Assembly: GCF_034927245.1 (NCBI RefSeq)
Contig: NZ_JAYFQK010000018.1
Coordinates: forward strand, 83,072-147,071
Source: Desulfitobacterium_A sp034927245
GTDB lineage: Bacteria > Bacillota > Desulfitobacteriia > Desulfitobacteriales > Desulfitobacteriaceae
Length of the DNA stretch: 64,000 bases
Reading direction: 5' to 3'
Of this stretch, positions 35,772 through 42,320 are shown in pieces. The position numbers and the translations under genes are program-made. The notes beneath the pieces are model-generated. The model saw only the letters and a program-made list of their open reading frames with translations. It was not told the origin of the DNA and did not search any database. Each line of letters starts with the position of its first letter. Position 1 is the first letter of the stretch.

Positions 35772-36836
35772 ATGAGAAAAATTTATTTAATCCTAATTCT
35801 AATTCTAACGTTCTTAAGCCTATCACTTTCAGGATGTAGCCTAAATCATTCAGCAAATCAATTGACGCAATCAGTACAGCCTATAAAAAAACTATCCTAT
35901 ATTAAAATGGTTGATGAAAATTCCGGCTGGGCTCTAAGCAACACATTGGTTTTGAAAACCAATAATGGGGGAATAGACTGGATAAAAGTAACTCCTGCCG
36001 TTTTTTCAGATAACAGTGATATATCCGGCTTTTTTCTGAGCGAAAAAATCGGATGGATAGCAGTCCATGTACCAGATGCTTCATATATCAGAATTTATGG
36101 TACACAAAACGGTGGTATAGATTGGTATGAATCAAAAATTCAAGCACAAAGCTCTAATTCAAAAATGTATTTTATAGATAAGGAGCAAGGATGGCTAGTT
36201 ACTATAGGAAATGCTGCAGCAGGATATGATCCTGTGAGCATATTTAAAACTGGTGATGGCGGTATCACATGGACACATTCTTCTGATGTAAATACTAATG
36301 GACCTAAGAATGGTATATATTTTAAAGATAACTCTAATGGATGGTTAACAGGACAACAACCTAGTGGAAGAACTATTTATTATATTACAAAAGATAGCGG
36401 GCAATCTTGGAACCCACGATATTTTAAAGTGAATCAAGTAAATGAAGACTATTTTGCTACTACTTTTCCGCCTATCTTTTCGGATAAAAGCATAGGTTTT
36501 TTGCCGGTAAGTTACGATAGCCAAAATTTTCATACTATAGTCTATACCTCATTAGATGGAGGGGAAACGTGGTTAGAGACAACACCCGTTAATATTCATG
36601 TAAATAGTTTTTCTATTTTTTCAAATACTTGCTGGATATCTGACGGAAAAGAACTTTACAGAAGTGATGATTTAGGAAAAACATGGTCGAAGTTGAATGA
36701 CGCAATTTCTTCAGATAATATCCTAGATTTAAACTTTGTGAATAGCCAGACTGGATGGGCTGTTGGTCAAGAAGGATTATATAAGACAACTGATAGCGGA
36801 TTAAATTGGAGTAAAGTTGAAATTAAATTAAAATAA
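35772..36836 (+). CDS. BNR/Ycf48-type beta-propeller lipoprotein
   Basis: A 354-residue lipoprotein: signal peptide with LSGC lipobox, then about six repeats of roughly 50 residues carrying the Asp-box/BNR pattern (NNGGIDW, GDGGITW, DSGQSW, DGGETW, DLGKTW, DSGLNW), as in Ycf48 or sortilin-like propellers. Probably an extracellular binding scaffold; ligand unknown. The ribosome site is weak (GAAAGGAATGAT). AT-rich, and located inside a segment bounded by 23-bp direct repeats, which suggests acquisition as a unit. Confidence 0.8.
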   Translation: MRKIYLILILILTFLSLSLSGCSLNHSANQLTQSVQPIKKLSYIKMVDENSGWALSNTLVLKTNNGGIDWIKVTPAVFSDNSDISGFFLSEKIGWIAVHVPDASYIRIYGTQNGGIDWYESKIQAQSSNSKMYFIDKEQGWLVTIGNAAAGYDPVSIFKTGDGGITWTHSSDVNTNGPKNGIYFKDNSNGWLTGQQPSGRTIYYITKDSGQSWNPRYFKVNQVNEDYFATTFPPIFSDKSIGFLPVSYDSQNFHTIVYTSLDGGETWLETTPVNIHVNSFSIFSNTCWISDGKELYRSDDLGKTWSKLNDAISSDNILDLNFVNSQTGWAVGQEGLYKTTDSGLNWSKVEIKLK

Positions 36837-36856
36837 ATATATAGAGAGTAGGGAGA

Positions 36857-37009
36857 CATAAAAATATCATTAACCAAACGAAGGATTGGAATAATCGGCT
36901 GTATTAGGTCTACTAGTAACTAAGGCATACATAACCCCACAGTCTGAAGGTGCCGGGGCAGGACTAGGAGTTGCATTACCAGGAGAGGGTGGAACATTGA
37001 TGTTATAGC
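36857..37009 (+). pseudogene. Short broken gene, unknown family
   Basis: After AGGGAG the bases ATAAAAATATCATTAACC read as a gene start whose ATG has become ATA (KISLTKRRIGIIG). One frameshift later the frame continues VLGLLVTKAYITPQSEGAG then a glycine-rich AGLGVALPGEGGTLML and TAG. It looks like a membrane-anchored peptide of about 50 residues with two lesions. Not recognised. Confidence 0.35.
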
Positions 37010-37036
37010 ATTGTTCTACATAATCTAAATATTCTA

Positions 37037-37059
37037 CAAGACAGGTCGGTACTGAAAAA
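37037..37059 (+). repeat. 23-bp direct repeat, right copy (smpB leader)
   Basis: Identical to 35608-35630. This copy runs into the smpB promoter region (GTGGTATACTTAAATACTGAG), so it may be the original locus sequence and the left copy the duplicate. Confidence 0.9.
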
Positions 37060-37107
37060 GCAGTGAAGCTGTGGTATACTTAAATACTGAGTGAGAGGAG
37101 GGTTATT

Positions 37108-37578
37108 GTGGCATCTGAAGGAATTAAGGTCATCTCTGATAATCGCAAAGCGTATCATGATTATTTCATTGAGGATAAGATTGAGGCCGGGATCATTTTG
37201 ACAGGAACAGAAATCAAATCGATTCGCAATGGCCGGGTGAATCTGAAAGACAGCTATGCAGGATTTGAGAACGGAGAAGTATGGCTTTATCAGATGCACA
37301 TCAGCCCTTATGAACAAGGTAATCGCTTCAATCACGATCCATTACGGAAGCGGAAGCTTCTTTTGAACCGTTCCGAGATTGTTAAGCTTGTCGGTAAGAT
37401 TCAGCTTCAGGGATTGACGTTGATACCCCTTAAAATTTATTTGCGAAGAGGCTTAGCCAAGGTCGAGCTTGGGATTTGTAAGGGCAAGAAAAGCTACGAT
37501 AAGCGCCAAGATATTGCGGAACGTGATGCTAAACGTGAAATCGAGCGTCATCTGCGCGACCGCCAAAAGGGATATTAA
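37108..37578 (+). CDS. smpB: SsrA-binding protein SmpB
   Basis: A 156-residue RNA-binding protein that brings tmRNA to stalled ribosomes. Family sequences AYHDYFIEDKIEAGIILTGTEIKSIR, VNLKDSYAGFENGE, LHxSPY-like MHISPYEQGN and the basic C-terminal DKRQDIAERDAKREIER tail are present. GTG start behind GAGGAGG. Its RNA partner, ssrA, is at 47463, about 10 kb away rather than adjacent. Confidence 0.97.
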   Translation: MASEGIKVISDNRKAYHDYFIEDKIEAGIILTGTEIKSIRNGRVNLKDSYAGFENGEVWLYQMHISPYEQGNRFNHDPLRKRKLLLNRSEIVKLVGKIQLQGLTLIPLKIYLRRGLAKVELGICKGKKSYDKRQDIAERDAKREIERHLRDRQKGY

Positions 37579-37584
37579 AAAAAG

Positions 37585-37617
37585 AATGGCTTAGTTATGT
37601 CGAATAACTAAGCCATT
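37585..37617. terminator. Bidirectional terminator between smpB and the winged-helix gene
   Basis: A perfect 14-bp stem (37585-37598 with 37604-37617), five-base loop, preceded by A-runs and serving two convergent genes. Confidence 0.85.
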
Positions 37618-37963
37618 ATGATTGCTTTTTGGGGCCACTGTCTAAATTGTTAAAATATAAAACATATCCCTTCCCTCTTAGCGACAGCAGAGAGTTGGGT
37701 TTCTTCGGGTTATCCTCCAGTCTTTGGCGAAGACGGTTAATACAGACATAAAGATCGTTTCTGCTAACAAAGGAATCGGTTCCCCAAGCATAGTTTATAA
37801 GCTCTTTATCTGTAACCGGTTGTCCCATATGTTGTGCTAGGTAATAGAGAATCCGAAATTGAATTCTTGAAAGCGCAATCGGCAAATTATTTTTGACAAG
37901 GATTTCTCTTTCCGCATCCAGGTAGCAATTCCTTCCGAGTGGAATATTTTCTCTTCTATTCAT
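37616..37963 (-). CDS. Stand-alone winged-helix (OmpR-type) DNA-binding protein
   Basis: A 115-residue protein consisting only of a Trans_reg_C winged helix: LSRIQFRILYYLAQHMGQPV, KELINYAWGTDSF, RNDLYVCINRLRQRLEDNP and LLSLRGKGYVLYF match OmpR/PhoB output domains. There is no receiver domain. It begins three bases after the methyltransferase stop and has no clear ribosome site, so translation probably re-initiates from the upstream gene. Confidence 0.8.
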   Translation of the reverse strand: MNRRENIPLGRNCYLDAEREILVKNNLPIALSRIQFRILYYLAQHMGQPVTDKELINYAWGTDSFVSRNDLYVCINRLRQRLEDNPKKPNSLLSLRGKGYVLYFNNLDSGPKKQS

Positions 37964-37966
37964 TTT

Positions 37967-39190
37967 TTACGGAACTATCGCCCTTATTAACTGGGCCGGC
38001 ATCTGAATAATACGTTCTTCTTCTGAGTATTTTTGACAGACGCTCTCGCCAAGTTGTTGAAGATTTTCCATTATTTCTTGACGAGCTCTCCAGGGAAGAT
38101 CCGCCAACTCTTCTTGGAAAAGACCAACCCCATGGATAAAATGTTTTATGACTTTTTCAGGATCATGAAATAGCATTGGATAGGGTGGTTTAAAACTCTC
38201 AATTTTAATAAATCCAGTCTTTTGAAAATCTTCTATATATTTTTCCATGGTAAAGAGATAGCTTTTAGGTTGTCCTCTTTTTTTATTGGCTATTCTAAAG
38301 ATTGGCGCAAACCATTCATTAAAAAAGGGAATCGTTCGAAAATCAAAAGCCAAGGGATGAACCGATCCGACAACTCCTCCAGAACGTGTTACCCTTCGCA
38401 TTTCTTGAAGGGCCTTTTGGCGATCCGTGAATTGTAAAAAAGCAACACCTATAACGGCATCGAAGGTCCCATCTTCAAAGGGTAAGGTTTCAGCTTTTCC
38501 GGCTCGATATTCAACCCAGTATTTATCCTTAGCTTGAGGTTTTGCTTTTGCCCGGTTCATCATCCCGGCAGAAGGGTCAACACATACCAACTTACCAGTA
38601 GGGCCTATGAGCTCGGCTAGTCCGGCCTCAAAGGTAAGCGGCCCGCTGCCACTGCCAAGTTCAAGGACTTTCATCCCGGGTCTTATGCCTGTAACATCAA
38701 TCAATTGCTTGCGCAGCGTCATAGCCTCCGGCCATATTTCTTCAGCGAGTTGCTCGTACTCATCAAATAAGTCAAATTGGGATATATGAAGCATCTGTAC
38801 CCGCTGCGAAAAATAACCCGATGTCTCTAATGCTTCTTTAAGATTGGCAAGGAAATCCTTTCCTCTTGGGGTTAATTCAATATAGCGTTTATTATTTTGA
38901 ATGGTAATTTTCATTGTATCGTAGAGAACACCCATCATAAGGTCATCATTCAAACTATAATCAACCCATGGTCGATGCCAACTGCCCAGAAGGAACTCAC
39001 GCTCCGGAATGCTCCCGTAATAGTCAATGGCATTTAGGTTATCATAAGCCGTTAAAAGACGGTATGTATAAACTAAATTGCCGAAACCATATAACTGACA
39101 ATAAGCTTCCACCTTTTCAATAGCCTCCAGGGCTATTTTTTCATTTATAAAGATGTAAGAAACCTTAACAAAATGCAAGGTTAGCGACAT
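37967..39190 (-). CDS. SAM-dependent methyltransferase with N-terminal winged-helix-like domain
   Basis: A 407-residue protein. Residues about 15-130 look like a helical or winged-helix sensor region with no clear family. Residues about 160-300 form a class I methyltransferase: VLELGSGSGPLTFEAGL (SAM motif I), VCVDPSAGMM (motif II acidic residue), LPFEDGTFDAVIGVAFLQF (motif IV) and a RSGGVVGSVHP strand. The substrate is unknown. Operon with the winged-helix gene downstream, hinting at a regulatory module. Confidence 0.75.
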   Translation of the reverse strand: MSLTLHFVKVSYIFINEKIALEAIEKVEAYCQLYGFGNLVYTYRLLTAYDNLNAIDYYGSIPEREFLLGSWHRPWVDYSLNDDLMMGVLYDTMKITIQNNKRYIELTPRGKDFLANLKEALETSGYFSQRVQMLHISQFDLFDEYEQLAEEIWPEAMTLRKQLIDVTGIRPGMKVLELGSGSGPLTFEAGLAELIGPTGKLVCVDPSAGMMNRAKAKPQAKDKYWVEYRAGKAETLPFEDGTFDAVIGVAFLQFTDRQKALQEMRRVTRSGGVVGSVHPLAFDFRTIPFFNEWFAPIFRIANKKRGQPKSYLFTMEKYIEDFQKTGFIKIESFKPPYPMLFHDPEKVIKHFIHGVGLFQEELADLPWRARQEIMENLQQLGESVCQKYSEEERIIQMPAQLIRAIVP

Positions 39191-39384
39191 TATTCGCCAA
39201 AGGATTTAGGGTTCTGATGATGAACTTACAATAAAGCGGGAGTATTCTCAAAATTAAACGCCTTGTCGTTTAATAAAATTGCCTCCAGACCATCTTACCT
39301 GTAAATAGGATGATTTAATCTTTTATTCCACCATTTATTCCGAATACCCTTACTTTTCTACTACTTAAGAAAATGGAGGTTATT

Positions 39385-39873
39385 ATGCGAAATACCAAAA
39401 AGATTAAATATATTTTATTAGTCTTGGTCTCGTTAGGGTTTATCATATTTCTGGTTACTTGGCAATCCAATAAAGCCCAAATAGCCAGCCCCACCTTTCC
39501 TCCATATAGTAAAAAGGACTCGAAGGAATCAGAAAAAGTTATACGGGATGCATTTTTTTATGAAAATGAACATGATCTTGAAAAATTAAGAGGATTATAT
39601 TCTTCTAGGCATGCTAACTCGGATTTTAGATTATTTAATTTATCCAATATCAAATTATTGGAGATAGAATTACCGGAACAGAAGGATTATCCGGCGCTTA
39701 ATCCCAAATTGAATATAGAAAGAAAAAATATGATTAGGTATAAGGTTAAATACTACGTTGAATTCAAGGATCAAACGATAGAGCCTATGGATAATGGAGA
39801 ATACGAAATATACTATTTCTTAATCAAAGAAAATAATAGGGGAGATTGGAAAATTGAGAGCACTGGGGTATAG
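39385..39873 (+). CDS. Membrane-anchored protein of unknown function
   Basis: A 162-residue protein with a basic start, one membrane segment (about residues 8-25) and an extracellular domain. The closing pattern EIYYFLIKENNRGDWKIESTGV resembles small NTF2/DUF4829-like domains of exported Firmicutes proteins, but I do not recognise the family. Start 39385 has TGGAGG at 39374-39379; an upstream ATG at 39373 lies inside that site. AT-rich. Confidence 0.6.
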   Translation: MRNTKKIKYILLVLVSLGFIIFLVTWQSNKAQIASPTFPPYSKKDSKESEKVIRDAFFYENEHDLEKLRGLYSSRHANSDFRLFNLSNIKLLEIELPEQKDYPALNPKLNIERKNMIRYKVKYYVEFKDQTIEPMDNGEYEIYYFLIKENNRGDWKIESTGV

Positions 39874-39999
39874 GGATAATGTGCATAAAACGTTCTTTTC
39901 GATGGAATAAAGTAAGGACAAGCTAATAAAAATAGAATATAATAAGATCATAACATCGTAAAATCCGATTTTCAGAAATATAAGGGAGCTGCATTAACT

Positions 40000-40326
40000 A
40001 TGCAAACTACTGAACGTAGGGTTTCTAAATCGCACATAAGGAACCGTATCAAAAAAGTGGTGATCCGTAATCGTAATCAGATCACTCTTCCGAGAGAATA
40101 TATCGATTATGTCAAAGTATCCGAGGGCGAAGAACTAGAGTATCAAATTACCGATGATGGAACATTGATTTTCAAACCCGTTGTTACTATTCCGAGAGAT
40201 CAAGCTTGGTTTTGGACGGAAAAATGGCAAGCTGAAGAAAAAGAGGTCGACGAGGAAATCAGGAATGGAGAAATTAATGAACCTCGAAGCTTGGAGGATT
40301 TTATAGATGCCCTTAAGAAACTTTAA
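40000..40326 (+). CDS. AbrB/MazE-type antitoxin
   Basis: A 108-residue protein with an N-terminal SpoVT-AbrB swapped-hairpin domain (KVVIRNRNQITLPREYIDYVKVSEGEELEYQITDDG) and a helical, acidic C-terminal segment that would wrap the toxin. It overlaps the following RelE/ParE-fold gene by 20 bases, the usual arrangement of a toxin-antitoxin operon. AAGGGAG precedes the ATG. Confidence 0.82.
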   Translation: MQTTERRVSKSHIRNRIKKVVIRNRNQITLPREYIDYVKVSEGEELEYQITDDGTLIFKPVVTIPRDQAWFWTEKWQAEEKEVDEEIRNGEINEPRSLEDFIDALKKL

Positions 40327-40585
40327 TAGTTCTAAGCGCTTCGATCGTAACTTTAAAAAGCTGGCTCAAGAAATTAAAGATGCATTTTATAAGCAATTAC
40401 AACGATTCAAATCCAGTCATCCGGATCTTCATCCTTCTTTAAGGATAAAAGGAGTCCAGGGTACAAAAGGTGTTTACGAGATGACCGTAACGATGGGAAT
40501 ACGGGCAACTTTCGAATACATCGAGGATGGAGTATTATTCAGGAACATTGGCGACGATCACAATGACGTAATTAAAAATGCCTAA
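40307..40585 (+). CDS. RelE/ParE-superfamily toxin
   Basis: A 92-residue basic protein with the RelE/YafQ pattern: SSKRFDRNFKKLAQEIKDAF, HPSLRIKGVQGTKGVYEMTV, RATFEYIEDGVLFRNIGDDHNDV. The closing strand and GDHD-like end match mRNA-interferase or gyrase-inhibitor folds. Paired with the AbrB-type antitoxin, an uncommon but known combination. Which cellular target it attacks is not clear. Confidence 0.8.
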   Translation: MPLRNFNSSKRFDRNFKKLAQEIKDAFYKQLQRFKSSHPDLHPSLRIKGVQGTKGVYEMTVTMGIRATFEYIEDGVLFRNIGDDHNDVIKNA

Positions 40586-40633
40586 CACAAAAAATGGGAA
40601 GTTAATTCCATCTCATTTAGCGACACTGGGACA

Positions 40634-40639
40634 TATAAT
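40634..40639 (+). promoter_or_regulatory. -10 box before the small membrane peptide
   Basis: TATAAT at 40634-40639, 54 bases before the peptide start; no convincing -35 box was seen. Confidence 0.4.
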
Positions 40640-40692
40640 AAAGTAAACAAGCCCTCTTTTCTTATCTATCTCACAATAAAGGAGGTTGCCCT

Positions 40693-40767
40693 ATGTTGCT
40701 ACTTTTGCTTATAATTACTGCCATTATCCTGTACCTGATATTTCATCTCAAAGTTGAGAAGGTCTGA
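40693..40767 (+). CDS. 24-residue single-span membrane peptide
   Basis: ATG at 40693 with AAAGGAGG at 40678-40685, ideal spacing. The peptide starts MLLLLLIITAIILYLIF and ends HLKVEKV: one hydrophobic helix and a short charged tail. It resembles KdpF-like or type I toxin peptides in size only. A large hairpin terminator follows at 40816-40874. No kdp genes are nearby. Confidence 0.55.
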   Translation: MLLLLLIITAIILYLIFHLKVEKV

Positions 40768-40815
40768 CCAAGGATGACAAAGGAATAGTAAGATTCCATT
40801 ACGTTTAAGCAATAA

Positions 40816-40874
40816 AAAACACTTGAAAAAAAGGGCAGACGATTTATGTAAGATCGCCTGTCCTTTAGTGTTTT
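40816..40874. terminator. Large hairpin terminator between convergent genes
   Basis: AAAACACT at 40816-40823 pairs with AGTGTTTT at 40867-40874, enclosing a second stem (GGGCAGACGAT with ATCGCCTGTCC). A-rich on one side and T-rich on the other, suited to both the peptide gene and the leftward efflux operon. Confidence 0.75.
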
Positions 40875-40905
40875 AAAACCTTATGCCTGGCTTCCGCTTT
40901 TATTC

Positions 40906-42225
40906 TTAAGCGGCCTGGACTCGTTTTCCTTCTTTTAGTCCCTTAAGATCAGGATCGAGCAAGATCTGATCACCCTCCTGAATTCCCTGTTCAATGATTG
41001 TTTCATTGTTATTTTCTAAACCTTTGACCACAGGTTGCACGCTGGCTTTTCCATCTCGGATCACCCAAAGGGCCTGCCCGTCTTTGAAGGGAAAAAGGGC
41101 ACTTTTGGGAACAACGAGTCGATTATCTTCCTGATGGGTTACAAATTGCACATCCATACTGCTGCCAAGAACGACCGGAGTATTGCTTTCCAGCAGGATC
41201 ATGACCTTGACGCGGTTTTCCTTGAGCCCAAGCGGGGAAATGCGTTCAACGGCCGAGGGATCAACCGATTCCACCTTCCCGGTTAGAGAAAGGTTACCTG
41301 CACTTGTTTCCTGGATAACTTTAACCGGGCTTCCCGCTTTAACATCCAAAGCATCACTGGCAAGGATGTAGCTTTCAAGATGATATCCTTGATCGGGGGC
41401 AATGGAGAGGAGAAGTTGACCGGAGGAAGCGACCATTCCGGTTTTAAATGTAAGATCTTTAACGATACCGTCTTGGGGGGCAACAACCTTTGATTTTTGA
41501 ATTTTGTCTTCAAGCTGACGGATTTGAGTGTTAAGGGCTTCCCTTTGGCCCGAGAAATAGAGCCCTGTTCCGGAAGCGGGTTCTCCTTGTTCATAGAGAA
41601 GCTGAAGGGCAAGCTTTTGTTGTTCAAGATAGTTCTTTGCTTTTTCCGTTTGGTGCTGAGCCTCTTCGTAAGCAGAGAGGGAGATTGCACCTGCTTCATA
41701 GAGGGATTTGCTTCGCTCAAGGGCTTTTTCTTGAGTGAGAAGATCCTGCTCGGCAAGGCTAATCAGCAAATTTTGCTGCTGGATTAGGGCGGGTTGAGGC
41801 GGATGAGAAGCTTGTTGAAGCTGTCCCTCTAAACTTGTGAGCTGGGCTTTGAGGACATCAACCTGGCTTTGTAAATCCTGAGTCTCCAGTTCGATTAACA
41901 CCTGTCCCTTTGTCACGGCATCACCGTTTTGGACGTGGATCGCCGCAATTTTTCCATCGACGGAATTATAGAGGGATGATTCATTGATGGCCTGAACCTG
42001 AGCTTCTTCGGTAAATCCTCGTGAGAATTCAGAAGGGTGTACGGTTACAACGTTTCCTTTAAGGGGTATAGCGGATGAGATGAGGACACCGGCAATACAA
42101 ATGAGGGCAATTCCCCCAATAATAAAGACTTTTTTCTTCGGAGTCCGTTTGAGCTTGGATAGGAGTTTAAGCGGAAATCGTTTAGACGAAGATTGTAAAG
42201 GGGCAGGGCGTTCGAATGACATCAG
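40906..42225 (-). CDS. HlyD-family membrane-fusion/adaptor protein
   Basis: A 439-residue envelope protein: one membrane span near residues 25-45, barrel strands, a biotinyl-lipoyl-like half motif (VDGKIAAIHVQNGDAVTKGQVLIELE), a long coiled coil and the second lipoyl half (VVAPQDGIVKDLTFKTGMVA). It links the MacB-type transporter encoded upstream to the exterior. Start 42225 is preferred because GGAGGGATCCTG precedes it; the frame is open to 42273, into repeat sequence. Last gene of the TetR-ATPase-permease-adaptor operon. Confidence 0.88.
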   Translation of the reverse strand: MMSFERPAPLQSSSKRFPLKLLSKLKRTPKKKVFIIGGIALICIAGVLISSAIPLKGNVVTVHPSEFSRGFTEEAQVQAINESSLYNSVDGKIAAIHVQNGDAVTKGQVLIELETQDLQSQVDVLKAQLTSLEGQLQQASHPPQPALIQQQNLLISLAEQDLLTQEKALERSKSLYEAGAISLSAYEEAQHQTEKAKNYLEQQKLALQLLYEQGEPASGTGLYFSGQREALNTQIRQLEDKIQKSKVVAPQDGIVKDLTFKTGMVASSGQLLLSIAPDQGYHLESYILASDALDVKAGSPVKVIQETSAGNLSLTGKVESVDPSAVERISPLGLKENRVKVMILLESNTPVVLGSSMDVQFVTHQEDNRLVVPKSALFPFKDGQALWVIRDGKASVQPVVKGLENNNETIIEQGIQEGDQILLDPDLKGLKEGKRVQAA

Positions 42226-42261
42226 GATCCCTCCTAAAATAATTTGAGTCGGTGAAGGTTG

Positions 42262-42320
42262 CGATAGTTCCACCGGAACTATCGGGAGTCAAAACTCCAC
42301 CCAGAGAAAGTTGCCTTTAT
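42262..42320. repeat. Dispersed structured repeat, copy 1 (short)
   Basis: Contains CGATAGTTCC-ACC-GGAACTATCG (42262-42284) followed directly by GGAGT-CAAA-ACTCC (42285-42298) and a closing AAAGTTGCCTTTAT. The same two hairpins occur at 46342-46378 and 60641-60677. Its last bases supply the stop codon of the permease gene. Confidence 0.85.

Noticed and set aside
37958..37980. GCGATAGTTCC at the methyltransferase/winged-helix junction as a fourth repeat copy
   Set aside because: Only 11 bases agree, the partner arm is missing, and the bases are coding.
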